Shown: positions 1 to 10,892 of the stretch, piece by piece
Position numbering within the stretch: position 1 is the first letter of the stretch
How the letters are laid out: each line of letters starts with the position of its first letter
NCBI GenBank assembly: GCA_028456385.1
Contig: JALNQF010000681.1
Coordinates: forward strand, 1-16,934
Length of the DNA stretch: 16,934 bases
Reading direction: 5' to 3'
DNA from: Ophiosphaerella korrae
Lineage: Eukaryota > Ascomycota > Dothideomycetes > Pleosporales > Phaeosphaeriaceae
Notes under the pieces: model-generated
Databases searched by the model: none
Told to the model about the DNA's origin: nothing
Seen by the model: only the letters and a program-made list of their open reading frames with translations
Translations under genes and position numbers: made by a program

Positions 1-1010
1 CTTTTAGAGTCTTACTTAGAGTCTACTAATCTAGTACTTTATTAGGATTAATATAGTAGTAATTACTAAGTTTATAAAGTCTTTTATAAGCTAGGTATTA
101 TTTACTTATAGCTCTTTAACCTATTATTTAGTTAACGTTAGTATTACTACTACGTATACGTTAATTATAAGGTCTACCCTATTTATTAAGTAGTACGCTA
201 TTTATAAGAGAGGCGTCCCTAGTCTTACTCTAAGTAGTATTACTACTAGTAGTATAAAGTAAAGTATTATCTACTATAAAAGTAGCTTTGCGCTTCCTTA
301 TATTTAGGGGATAGTATACTATTATATACTTATAGTAGTGTTTTATTATCTCTTTCTAGTTTATACTAGGTAATAGCCTTCTATTATTTTAAAAGGTTAT
401 AGACTAAATTAGTACTACGTGTTTAATAACTACTAAAAAGTCTTAAGTAATTATATTAATTTATAGTAACTCTACTACTTAATACGTTTTAGCCTTAGTA
501 GTAGTATAGTTATACTTAGCTATCTATATATCCTAATTTACTAGGCTTCTTATAAGCTTAAGTAATTTAAGGTATCTATTACGTATACGCTCTTACTTAA
601 TATACTTGTCTACGCTAATAGTTTACTTTAGGTTTAATAGCTACTAACGTAGAGATTAGTTTAGTAGGTAGTACGTATATAGTAGATATAGCGAGACTAA
701 GGATTAGATAAATATTATAATATACTAGAGACTTAACTACTCCTTTTTGTACTCGTATTAGTTGCTATAGTATTACTTAGCTAATATTTTATAGTATTTA
801 AGGTCTTCTTTAAAAGCCTTATAACTAGTAGCTAAGAGTTTAGACTACTACGTAGGAGTCTTAACACCTAATACTAGAGTATAGTTAGCTATTACTAGAG
901 CTCTAATTAGTTCTAGTCTCTAAATTAGCTAAGTAGAAGATTCTAGGTTAATCTTATCCTAAATATTATATACTACGCATCTAGATTGTAGTTAAATTAT
1001 CTATATAGTA
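1..1010 (-). pseudogene. Element E: degraded Ty1/Copia-type gag relic, running off the left edge
   Basis: On the minus strand one frame can be followed from about 1000 to the left edge. Most of its stops are TAA or TAG at positions that fit former Gln or Trp codons. Short readable pieces include DKINLES, IRALVIANYTLVLGVKTPT, KAFKEDLKYYKILAKQYY, TISVDKYIKQERIRNRYLKL and, near the left edge, IRKRKATFIVDNTLL and NYYYINPNK. The run of helices, a charged central segment, then a Thr/Ser-rich linker and a Tyr-rich stretch that could be a zinc knuckle with Cys changed to Tyr resembles fungal Copia gag polyproteins (UBN2 type), which coat the RNA in virus-like particles. The start codon is not identifiable. 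No pol is visible; it would lie beyond the left edge. I recognised the family from general pattern only, and another gag type remains possible. Confidence 0.5.
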
Positions 1011-1177
1011 TAATCTTTATTAGTTCTTAATATTATAGTTAGATTGCGTTAAGTTATACTAGCTATCTTGTTTTAGCTTTAAGTTATAAGAGAGTAGAAG
1101 ATTATTACTTTTTAGAGTACGCTTTAGTTAAGGCTAAGTATAGTGCTTAGCTTAATTTAAGAGTTATTAGAAAGCTA

Positions 1178-1305
1178 CTAAAGAGTAAGAGATTTACGCC
1201 CCTTTTTAAAGATACTTGTAGTACTACTAGAGAGTAAGAGAATAGTACTTTTCGCTAACGTGCGTAAAGCTACTAGAAAGTAAGAAATTAGTACTTTTTG
1301 CTAAT
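1178..1305. repeat. Three imperfect tandem copies of a roughly 45-bp unit
   Basis: Copies begin near 1178, 1217 and 1270. Each starts with CTACTA(A/G)A(G/A)AGTAAGA and continues to a CTTTT-containing stretch (GCCCCTTTTT, GTACTTTTCGCT, GTACTTTTTGCT). The second and third copies match best. The block sits between the E gag relic and the 12-bp repeat array, so it probably lies in the untranslated leader of E. It shows several preserved CpG sites. Confidence 0.5.
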
Positions 1306-1323
1306 ACTCTTTATAGTGCTTAG

Positions 1324-1427
1324 CTTAATACTTAGCTTAATACTTAAGTTAATACTTAAGTTAATACTCGAGTTAATACTCGAGTTAATACTCGAGTTAA
1401 TACTTAAGTTAATACTCGAGTTAATAT
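1324..1427. repeat. 12-bp tandem repeat, eight units plus a partial one
   Basis: The unit is GTTAATACTCGA or its converted form GTTAATACTTAA. The units start at 1324, 1336, 1348, 1360, 1372, 1384, 1396 and 1408, with an 8-bp remnant at 1420. The first two units begin with C instead of G. Four units keep the palindrome CTCGAG, the others have CTTAAG or CTTAGC at the same place, and none is half converted. On the minus strand it could be read as a four-residue repeat (INSS/INLS), but no supporting gene is seen and I treat it as leader DNA of element E. Confidence 0.9.
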
Positions 1428-2028
1428 AAGTAGATACTAGTTTACTTAACTTAGTTAAAGTAGTAAGACTCTTAATTATTAGATTTAAAAGAAGTTATAG
1501 TAATTTAATAAAAAGGCTTTTTTGTAATAGCTATATAAGGGCCTTATTAGAGAAGGATACTAAAGCTTTTAGAAAAGCCCTTTTTAAGTTAGTTACTTAT
1601 AACTTAAAAGTAATAAGTATAAACTAAGTAGATTAATTATTCTCTCTATCTCTAGCCTTACGCTCTATTTATATATCTATAATACAGTAATTTTAGCTAG
1701 GTCTCTTAAGATAGTAGTAAGCTAGATTTTTAATACTCTTTTATTAAGGTACTAGTTTCTTTATTATATTAGTTATACTAACGTAGTCTATTTCCTTATA
1801 TATAAGATTCTTTGTTTAATTCCTTTGTTTATAAAGGTTAAGGCTATAATCCTTTTAGCTATAGTAGGGTTAGTAGCTTAGTAATTATTACGCCTGTGCG
1901 CTAAGCTAATTAGATTATAGTACTAGCTTAAGCGAGCTAATTAATAGATTCTAGGTACACCTAGAATCTATTGTACCTCTCTACGTATATACTATTAAGT
2001 ATCTAATTGTATAACTTATCTAATAATA
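1428..2028 (-). mobile_element. Probable 5' LTR and leader of element E
   Basis: This stretch lies between the E gag/leader and the point where element A resumes (about 2029). It has no readable protein frame on either strand. If E is a minus-strand element inserted in A, its 5' LTR must end here; the minus strand then starts TATTATTAG at 2028, which could be a mutated TGTTATTAG, a start common in Copia LTRs. It contains a TATATAAGG-like box near 1533-1541, an imperfect inverted repeat with arms near 1511-1524 and 1573-1586 (AAAAAGGCTTTT against AAAAGCCCTTTTT), and a sharp palindrome at 1943-1972. The inner LTR boundary and the primer binding site could not be fixed. The role is inferred from position. 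Confidence 0.35.
1943..1972. repeat. Perfect 14-bp inverted repeat with a 2-bp spacer
   Basis: The arms are AATAGATTCTAGGT and ACCTAGAATCTATT, separated by AC. It is followed at 1972 by TGTACC, so GGTACA and TGTACC also face one another. It could be a stem-loop at an LTR end, similar to the near-palindrome at the ends of the A/B LTRs, or a junction of two element ends. Confidence 0.85.
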
Positions 2029-5000
2029 GTCTTATCTTAACGTAGTCTAGTTTTAAGCTTAGTTACTTACTCTTAATATTCTTTTATACTAACTATACTT
2101 TTTCTCTCTTTTTAAATTAAGGTCTTTCTTTATATTTTTTATTATAGTACTTTACTATCTAATTATATAAGAATTCTATATCCTATCTTAACTAATTATA
2201 TATATCTTTAAGTTTATTAGCAAAGTTTTCTCTTCTTAAAGACTAGAATATCTAATTTCTTAGTATTTAGTATATATTAGGCTTAAATCTATAGTTTATA
2301 AAGAAGAGTAATACTCTTATTACTATATTCTTTGCGCTGTTATATACTAACTATACTATAAGTAGTAACTATACTTAATTGTTCTAGTTATAGTTAAGGT
2401 AGTATCTTAAGTACTATTCTACTATCTAATTTATTTATTCTAACTATCTATCTATTTATAGGTAGTATACTATAGATATTATATATTATATTCCTAATTA
2501 CACTATTATTATTCTCTATAGTTTTAATATAAATCGTATATCTCTATTTATAATAATCTTATCTAGTAGTCTATATTAACTAATTATAGTTCCTAGAACC
2601 TAGTATATAGTAACTTCTATCTTACTCCTTTCTTTATATAGTTAGAAGTATATATACTTTATTAGTTTATCTACTATTATTAGGATTCTATTATATTTAA
2701 CTCCTAATATTAGATCTTTAGACTTAGGTAGCTTTATAATAAAGTCTATTGTAATAACTTTCTATAGTTATTCTAGTACTTCTACTAGTTATAGTATTCT
2801 ATATAGTACGTATCTACTATATTTATTTTTCTAGTATTCTATATAGTCTTATAGTACTTCTATTACTAATTATTTTACTCTTAGAATATAATAGTCTTAT
2901 AGTAGTCTATCTAATATTTTATTAATACCTTAGTAGCTATATACTAGTAATTTATAAAATTATTATATAAATTCTTTTTAAATCTTCTTTAGAATATATA
3001 TCCTTCTATAAGCTTATATAAATCCTCTCTAGATTTCTAGTTTTTTTATTTCTTTAGATACTTCTTATATTATTTTCTAAATCTATTTATCTAGCTTACT
3101 ACTTGTTCTTTTAAGTATTATAGCTATCTTAGGTATATTTAGGACTAAATATCTTTCTTTATTCTTAACTAGAACTATACTAGTAGTACTTACTTCTTTT
3201 TATAAGTCTAGTCTTCTACTAAGAGTATCTATAAACTAATTATCTTTTCTTTTTATATATATAATTTCTATATTAAATATTAATAGGAATTCCTACTATC
3301 TTATATATTATTATAATAATTCCTTATTTATTATAAATCTTATAAGATTTTTATAGTCTATATAAACCTTTATTTAATACTTTATTTCTTGTAAGTATAC
3401 TCTCTATTATTTAAATACTTTATAGATTACTAGTATCTCTTTATTATAGATTAGGTAGTTAAGTTCTACTATTTTTATTTTCTTAGAGAAATATTTAACT
3501 AAGTATTCCTTTTTAGTTTCTAGGTCTTCTTGTATTAGTACTATTCTATAGACTAAATTAGATACGTCTATCTTTACTATTACTAGTAGGTCTAGGTTAT
3601 ATATTCTAATAACTAAGTTTTCTATAAACTTCTTCTTAAACTTATTAAATACTTCTTAATATTCTTTTATCTATTTAAATAGTGTATCTTTTTTTATAAG
3701 TCTTGTTATTAGTTCTATATCTTTAGAATATCTTATTATTAACTTTTTATAAAAGTTAGCTAGCTTATAAAATTATTATACTTCCTTTAGGTTTCTTAGT
3801 ATTAACTATTTATTAATTAATCTAATCTTTTCTAGGTTAATCTTAATTTTTCCTAGTTTAATAATAAATCTAAGGAAGTCTATTTCTTTTATATAGAACT
3901 TGTATTTTTTTATCTTAAGAAATAGTTTATTTTTTACTAGTTTCTTTAGTACCTTATATATATATTATACGTGTTCTTCTTCTATTTCTAAGAATATAAG
4001 GATATTATCTAAGTATATAAATATAAATATATCTAAGTACTCTCTTAGTACTATATTAATCCTCTCTTAGAATACTACTAGTGCGTTTATTAAGCTAAAA
4101 AGTATAACTAAGTATTTGTATAGTTTATACTATATTCTAAATACTATTTTCTATTTATTACCTTCTTTAATTCTAATTTAGTAGTAGGCGTTTTAGATAT
4201 CTAGCTTAGTAAAGATTTTTACTCTTTATAGTCTATCTTATATTCTATCTATTTATAGTAATAGGTATTAGTTTTTATTTATAATTACGTTAGTTTTCCT
4301 AAAATCTACGTAAAGTCTTTTATTATTTATTCCTTTTTTATCTATAAATATAAGTCTATATACTACTAAGGATTTAGACTCTTTTATCTATCCTTTCTTT
4401 ATTACGTTTTAGATAAATGCTTGTTTAATTTTAGATTTTTCTTCTATTTTTTAATAGATAGGGCTCTATCTTACGTCTTTAGCTTCTTTTAGTTCTATTA
4501 CTAAGTCCTATAGTTAATATTCTAGAAGATAATCTTCTAGTTCTATAAGCTATTTCTCCTATTTTTTATATTCTTTAGAGAATTCTCCTTTATAAGTACT
4601 TATATTAGCTTTTAGTATCTCTATTCTATAGTAATTAATTTTTCTTATTTTCTAATTAATGTATAAGTTAGTTATCTATAACTATAGTATACCTAATATA
4701 ATATCTTGTTTATTATTAATTATTGTTATATCTATAACTATATTTTTAATTGTTATTTTTTCTAGCTCTAATATAGAGAGAACTATTTTAAACCTAATTA
4801 GTTCTTAGAATAGTTTTCCTTTAATTATACTTAGTTATTAAGGGTATTTCTTTATTATATACTTTATTCCTTGTATTTCTATAAACTTCTTTAATATAAA
4901 GTTTCTTGTAGCTCTACTATTAATTATTAATTATACTTTCTTTCTTTAGTATATACCTATTTTTATAATATATAAGCTTTTTACGCTTTCTAGCTTTTTT

Positions 5001-5749
5001 TGCTTAAGTAACCTTGTAAATTATCTATCTTTTTAAGGCTATAACTCTACTTTAAGTTTATATTCTTTATATTTTAGATATTTATTATTTGTATATTTGT
5101 ACTATAGTCCTTCTTAGACGCATTTCTTAGTTAGTTTAGGTTTAGGCCTTACTACTACGTATCTATCTTCTAGGATTATTTCTTATCCTTAGATATCTTT
5201 TACTAGAATTACTTTTATATAGTTATAGCCTCTTCTTCTTATAAGCTATATATTATTATTTACTTTAGGGTTTCTATATATAACGTAATTCTTGTCTAGG
5301 TATAATATCTATAATACTTTAAAATATACTAGATATTTTAGGTTTATTATTTTATTATCTCCTTTCTAGTACTTGTCTTTACTAAGTATATTTATTATTA
5401 GGATATAGTATACTACTAGTACTCTTAGTATATAGGCTTTGTTAATCTCTTACATCTTTCTTATAAAGTATTACTACTCTCTTTATATAGGTATTCTTCT
5501 TACTATAACTATATATTACTTTATCTATTCTTAAAATAGTATAAACTTTATTTCTTTAAGATTACGTTCTTTTTAGTCTTTATATACTTCCTCTATACTT
5601 ATAACTATTAAGTATATTTAAATAAACTTCTATTCTTTATTTTATTCTTCTATATCTATTATTATATAGCTATTATAGCTATATATTATTAGCTAGGTAT
5701 ACTTTATACTTCTTATACTAACCTATCTCTTACTTCTTTATAGTCCTTT
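2029..5749 (-). pseudogene. Element A: Ty3/Gypsy pol relic (protease, RT, RNase H, integrase), 3' end missing
   Basis: This is the pol of an LTR retrotransposon. It can be placed by its near gap-free alignment to element B (A position plus about 5148 gives the B position). Visible on the minus strand: a protease active site at 4898-4924 that reads INSRA where DSGA is expected; the RT catalytic box at 4004-4015 reading YLDN in place of YLDD, with LREYLDIF before it and ILIFLEIEEEH after it; RNase H at roughly 3220-3610; and integrase at roughly 2250-3180. Stops are scattered throughout. Its upstream end joins the A gag at 12399 once B (5750-12398) is set aside. At about 2029 the match to B stops abruptly, just before the chromodomain, where element E begins. 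It is more AT-rich than B at the same sites, so it is probably the older copy. Confidence 0.85.
5745..5749. repeat. Target site duplication of element B, left copy (CCTTT)
   Basis: CCTTT lies directly before TGTAAC, the left end of B, and is repeated at 12399-12403 directly after GTTACA. In uninterrupted B the same gag-pol site (10893-10897) has a single CCTTT, so removing B and one copy restores the A sequence. Confidence 0.9.
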
Positions 5750-6170
5750 TGTAACGGGCCGCCTATTATCGACTATAGGTGCCTGTCTTAAAGGGGGTTA
5801 GTAGATTACGAGGTAATAGTAAAAGCTTAGAGGTAATCTATAATAACTATAAATAATAGAAGATATTTTACAACTATCTTGTATTAGCGTTCTATAGTTA
5901 AAGGATTAAATTACTAATACTATCCTAATAATATACATTACTAATAACTATATACTTACTATAATCTATAATCTGTGTTTGCTAAGATTAATAGATTATA
6001 GATTAGCTTAATCTATAATCTACTACTGCTAAGAGTCTATAGATTATAGATTACTCTAGGTATTCTAATTATACGTAGTTTCCTAATTAAGGTTGTTACC
6101 CTACTTGTCTTATACTTTGTTAGCGCCTAGACTAGGACTAATTAGTTCTATCTTAATTTCTTCTATTACG
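5750..6170 (-). repeat. 3' LTR of element B
   Basis: In element direction it runs from CGTAATAGAAG (6170; TGTAATAG in the A LTR) to GGCGGCCCGTTACA (5750). It is 421 bp and matches the LTR of A (13863-14232, 370 bp) and, on the other strand, the LTR of D (14683-15166). The length difference from A comes mainly from an extra copy of the inverted repeats at 5961-6053. The start is set by the match to the outer end of A, where similarity to B stops and D sequence begins, and by the polypurine tract just outside it. The last 40 bp are nearly palindromic around TCGA. Confidence 0.8.
5961..6053. repeat. Duplicated inverted-repeat block inside the B LTR
   Basis: ATAATCTATAATCT (5961-5974) faces TAGATTATAGATTA (5992-6005), and AATCTATAATCTA (6010-6022) faces TATAGATTATAGATTA (6038-6053). 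Both pairs enclose a GCTAAG-containing loop. The A LTR has only one pair (14071-14084 and 14102-14115). One tandem duplication of about 48 bp in B, or a loss in A, explains most of the difference in LTR length. Confidence 0.85.
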
Positions 6171-6829
6171 CCTATAATACTATCTCCTCTTCTAGGTAGA
6201 CCTTAGTTTATCTATCTTAGAGCTAAAGTTATTAACCTAGTTTCTTTATTAATATAGAGTTCTTTATCTTCTCTAATACCTATTTTATCTACGCGTCGTT
6301 ACTATCTTCTTACTAATTGTGTATTGCGCAATAGTATTAAAATATTTCCTTGTTCTTGTTATACTTCTCTTAAGTTAAACTCTAAGTCTCTTCTTTATAT
6401 TGTTTCTATAAACAATAGTAGGGCTTATAAGGTATATATTTGCGTAAATATACGTAGTTCTTGTAACGTGTTTAGTATTTCTCTTTCTAAGTGTATATTT
6501 ATTACGCTTATTCTTGCGTCTAGGCTTAACAATAATAAGGAAAGCTGTTAACTAAACTTAAGAGAAATTACTATCTTAAATTATAGAGGCTAAAGCTAAG
6601 CGTAAGCGTATCTAGGAGCTTGCGTAGAGTAAGCTAGTAGAGAATTAGGCTTGTCTCTCTTGTCTTTGTAAGATAAAGGCCTTAAATAATAAGAAATTAG
6701 CTAAGTAGTTAGTAGCTCTAGAAGCTAAGCTAGATCTAGATAAAGCGTTTAGTGTTGCTATAGCGGGTCCTGCGCTAGACGTCCTTATTGTCTCTCTATC
6801 TATTATTAGTAATGTTAATTCTCTTAGTT
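6171..6829 (-). pseudogene. Element B: conserved segment between chromodomain and 3' LTR, possible Gln-rich coiled-coil ORF
   Basis: The segment lies between the chromodomain tail and the LTR and is conserved with element D on the opposite strand (14233-14682), so it belongs to the element family. Two overlapping minus frames can be followed. One continues the chromodomain frame and has few stops (pieces REDKELYINKETRLITLALR, SLDARISVINIHLERE). The other has many stops, nearly all of a kind that fits former CAA/CAG (pieces KYNKNKEIF, IKKLG, TKVYLEEEIVL); if so it would encode a Gln-rich coiled coil. Both frames align to D, so sequence alone does not settle which was used. It could be a C-terminal pol extension or a third gene. 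The reading continues into the LTR. I know no named domain for it. The 75-codon open frame on the plus strand at 6324-6551 lies opposite this segment and is a shadow. Confidence 0.5.
6180..6193 (-). other. Polypurine tract of element B
   Basis: The minus strand reads AGAAGAGGAGATAG, 9 bases before the start of the 3' LTR. Such a tract primes plus-strand DNA synthesis. Element D has the counterpart AAAGAGGAGAATAG at 14660-14673 at the same distance from its LTR, which supports both the tract and the LTR boundary. The bases between tract and LTR (TATTATAGG) may be a purine/GT stretch changed by RIP. Confidence 0.6.
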
Positions 6830-9800
6830 CGCTGCTAGGCGTTCTAGAAGGTTTTAATTTTAGAACTCCTCTAATTTCTTAAGGTAGTTAAGATTGTCTT
6901 CTAGTTCCTATGTTTTTTCCTATAGTTGTCTTTTCTCGTCTATACCTATCTATTCTACTAGGTAGTAGTTCCTACTATTATAGAACTAGTATACTAAGAT
7001 TTTCTTAACTTTCTATTCTTCCTATTCTCTATACGTATCTACTTCGTACACTAGTAGTTCTGCGTTCTATAGTACTATCTTAAGTAGCGCTACGTAGAAG
7101 GTTAAGTATATCTTTATTTTATTTAGTAGTTTTAGTTTAAATATAACTAGTGTAACTTCTCTTTTAATCTTGTATAATCTTATCTTAACGTAGTCTAATT
7201 TTAAACTAGGTTGTTTACTCTTAATATTTTTACGTACTAACTATACTTTTTCTCTCTCTCTAAATTAAGGTCCTTCTTTATACTTCTTGTTATAGTACTT
7301 TGCTATTTAATTATATAAGAATTCTACATCCTATCTTAATTAGTCGTGTATATCTCTAAGTCTATTAGTAAAGTTTTCTCCTCTTAGGGACTAAGATATT
7401 TAATTCTATAGTATCTAATATATATTAGGCTTAAATCTATAGTTCGTAAAGAAGGGTAATACTCTTATTACTATATTCTTTACGCTGTTATATGCTAATT
7501 GTGCTATAGGTAGTAGCTATACCTAGTTATTCTAGTTATAGTTAAGGTAGTATCTTAAGTACTATTCTACTATCTAATTTATTCGTTCTAATTATCTATT
7601 TATTTATAGATAATATACTATAGATATCGCGTGTTGTATTCCTAATTGCGCTATTATTATTCCCTATAGTTTTAATATAAATCGTACATCTCTATCTATA
7701 ATAATCTTATCTAGTAGTCTATATTAACTAATTACAGTTTCTAGAACCTAGTATACTACAACCTCTATTCTACTTTTTTCTTTGTATAGTCTAAAGTATG
7801 TATACTTTGTAAGTTTATCTACTATTATTAAGATTCTATTGTATTTAACTCCTAATATTAAATCTTTAGACTTAAGTAACTTTATAATAAAGTCTATTGT
7901 AATAACTCTTTATAGTTGTTCTAGTGCTTCTACTAGTTATAGTATTCTATATAGTATATATCTATTATATTTATTTCTTTAATATTCTATATAGTCTCGT
8001 AGTACTTCTATTACTAGTTATCTTGCTTTTAGAATGTAGTAATCTTGTAGTAGTCTATCTAATATTTTCTTAATACCTTAGTAACTATATACTAGTAATT
8101 TATAGAATTGTCGTATAAATTCCCTTTAAATTTTTCTTAGAATATATATTCTTCTATATACTTATGCAAATCTGTCTTAGATTTTAAGTTTTTCTATTTC
8201 TTTAGATACTTCTTGTATTATTTTCTAAATCTATTCGTTTAGCTTATTACTTATCCTCTTAAGTGTTGCAGCTATCTTAGGTGTATTTAGGACTAAATGT
8301 CCTTCTTTGTTCTTAACTAGAACTATACTAGTAGCGCTTACTTCTTCTTGTAAGTCTAGTCTTCTACTTAGAGCGTCTATAAATTAGTTATCCTTCCTTT
8401 TTGTATATATTATTTCTATGTTAAATATTAATAGAAACTCCTACTATCTTATATAGCGTTGTAATAGCTCTTTATTTATTATAAATCTTATAAGATTCTT
8501 GTAGTCTATATAAACCTTTGTCTAGTGCTTTACTCCTTATAGGTATACTCTCTATTATTTAAATACTTTGTAGATTACTAGTATCTCTTTATTATAGATT
8601 AGGTAATTAAGTTCTACTATTTTTATCTTCTTAGAGAAGTATTTAACTAAGTGTTCCTTTTTAGTCTTTAGGTCTTCTTGCATTAGTGCTATTCTATAGA
8701 CTAAGTTAGATGCGTCTATTTTTACTATTACTAGTAGGTCTAGGTTATATATTCTAATAACTAGGTTTTCTATAAACTTCTTTTTAATCTTGTTAAATAC
8801 TTTATCGCATTCTTTTATCTATTTAAACAGCGTATTCTTTTTTATAAGTCTTATTATTAGTTCTATATCTTTAAACTATCTTACTATTAACTTTCTATAA
8901 AAGTTAGCTAGCCTATAAAATTATTGTACCTCTTTTAGGTTCTTTAGTGTTAGCTATTTGTTAATTAAGTTAATCTTTTCTAGGTTAATCTTGATTTTTC
9001 CTAGTTTAATAATAAATCTAAGGAAATCTATTTCCTTTGTATAGAACTCGCATTTTCTTATCTTAAGAAATATTTTAGCTTCTACTAGTTTCTTTAGTAC
9101 TTTGTACACATGTTACACGTATTCTTCCTCTATTTCTAAGAATATAAGGATATTGTCTAAGTACGCGAATGTAAATATGTCTAAGTATTCCCTTAGTACT
9201 ATGTTAATTCTCTCCTAGAATACTACTAGTGCGTTTATTAAACTAAATAGTATAACTAAGTATTTGTATAGTCTATATTGTGTTCTAAACGCTATTTTCT
9301 ACTTATCTCTTTTCTTAATTCTAATCTAGTAGTATACGTTTTATATATCTAGTTTTATAAAGATCTTTACTCTTTATAGCCTATCTTATATTTTATCTAT
9401 TTATAGTAGTAGGTATTAGTTCTTGTTTATAATTGCGTTAGTTTTTCTAAAATCTACGTAGAGTCTTTTGTCGCTTATCTCTTTTTTGTCTACAAATATT
9501 AATCTATATACTACTAAGGATTTAGATTCTCTTATCTATCCTTTCTTTATTGCATTTTGTATAAATAATCGTTTAATCTTAGATTCTTCTTCTATTTTTT
9601 AGTAGACTAGGCTCTATCCTACGTTCTTTTCTTCTTCTAGTTCTATTACTAAGTCCTATAGTTAGTGTTCTAGAAGGTAGTCTTCTAGCTCTATAAGCTG
9701 CTTTTCCTATTTCTTGTATTTTTCTAGGAATTCTCCTTTATAGGTGCTTATATTAGCTTTTAGTATATCTATTTTATTATAACTAATTTTTCCTATTCTC

Positions 9801-10892
9801 TAATTAATGTATAGGTTAGTTATCTATAACTATAGCATACCTAATATTATATCTTGTTTATTATTAATTGTCGTTATATCTATAACTATATTCTAGATTT
9901 CTAGTCCTTCTAACCTTAGTATTAAAGGTACTGTCTTAAACTATATTAGTTCCTAAAATAGTTTTCTTTTAATTATACTTAGTTGTCGAGGGTATTTCTT
10001 TATTATATACTTTATTCTCTATGTTTCTATAAACTTTTTTAATATAAAGTTTCTTATAGCTCTACTATTAATTATTAATTATACTTCCTTTCTTTAGTAT
10101 ATACCTATTTTCGTAATATATAGGCCTCTTATACCTTCTAGCTTTTCTTACTTTAGTAATTTATTAAATTATCTATCTTTCTAAGGCTATAGGCCTACTT
10201 TAAGTTTATATTTTTTATATTTTAGACACTTATCGTACATGTATTTATACTATAGTCTTCCTTAGACGCATTTCTTAGATAATTTTAGGCTAGGTCTTAC
10301 TACTATATATCTATCTTCTAGGGTTATTTCTTATCCTTAGATGTCTTCTACTATAATTACTCTTATATAGTTATAGCCTCTTCTCCTTATAAGCTATATA
10401 TTATTGTTTACTTTAGAGTTTCTATATATAATGCAATTCTTGTCTAGGCATAATATCTATAATGCTTTAAAGTGTACTAGATGTTTTAGGTCTATTATTT
10501 TATTATCTTCTTCCTAGTATTTACTTCTACTAGGTATATCTATTATTAGGATATAGTACACTACTAGTACTTTTAGTGTATAGGCTTTATTAATTTATTA
10601 CGTCTCTCTTACAAGGTATTACTATTCTTTTTATATAGGTATTCTTTCTACTACAACTATATATTACTTTATCTATTCTTAAAATAGCATAAACTTTATT
10701 TCTTTAGGATTACGTTCTTTCTAGTCTTTGTACGCTTCCTCTATACTTATAACTAGTAAGTATTTCTAAATAAACTTCTATTCTTTGTCTCGTTCCTCTA
10801 TATCTATTATAGTATAGCTGTTATAACTATATATTGTTAGCTAGGTATATTCTATATCTTTTATACTAACTTGTCTCTTACTTCCTTGTAGT
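6830..10892 (-). pseudogene. Element B: Ty3/Gypsy pol relic with protease, RT, RNase H, integrase and chromodomain
   Basis: This is the replication polyprotein of B, with stops throughout. On the minus strand, in order: a protease site reading INSRA for DSGA (10046-10072); RT at about 8800-9620, with KIFIKLDI and a catalytic box YLDN at 9152-9163 where YLDD is expected; RNase H with NYLIYNKEIL and, near its end, RFIINKELLQRY and KDN-FIDALSRRLDL (about 8370-8760); integrase at about 7400-8330, whose zinc domain has His and Cys changed to Tyr, followed by core motifs TIDFIIK, IIIDRDVRF and LERIN that carry the D, D and E positions; and a C-terminal part with FKLKLLNK, KVKKILVY and a tail ending KKLEEF at about 6863, typical of integrase chromodomains. 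Chromodomains steer insertion to heterochromatin in related elements. The link between gag and protease is about 800 bp and includes DKCLKYKKYKLKVG. The 66-codon plus-strand frame at 7782-7982 is a shadow inside the integrase. Confidence 0.9.

Noticed and set aside
1324..1427. 12-bp array as a CRISPR or a coding repeat
   Set aside because: There are no spacers, the units are directly joined, and no gene surrounds it. It is a simple tandem repeat.
1431..1440. Minus-strand CTAGTATCTA as a primer binding site of element E
   Set aside because: It resembles TGGTATC after RIP, but the inner LTR boundary is unknown and the match is too short to support.
6324..6551. 75-codon open frame on the plus strand
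   Set aside because: It lies opposite the conserved 3' segment of element B, which is supported by alignment to element D. The plus-strand translation is rich in Ser, Ile and Leu, as an antisense shadow of AT-rich DNA would be, and has no family resemblance.
6586..6895. Plus-strand reading with a Lys/Arg/Glu-rich helix (AKAKRKRI, then LDLDKAF), which first looked like a transposase tail
   Set aside because: The minus strand here carries the chromodomain tail and the segment shared with D, so the plus-strand reading is better explained as a mirror frame.
7782..7982. 66-codon open frame on the plus strand, looking like a membrane peptide
   Set aside because: It is antisense to the integrase core of B (TIDFIIK and neighbours). 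Its hydrophobic look comes from AT-rich codons.
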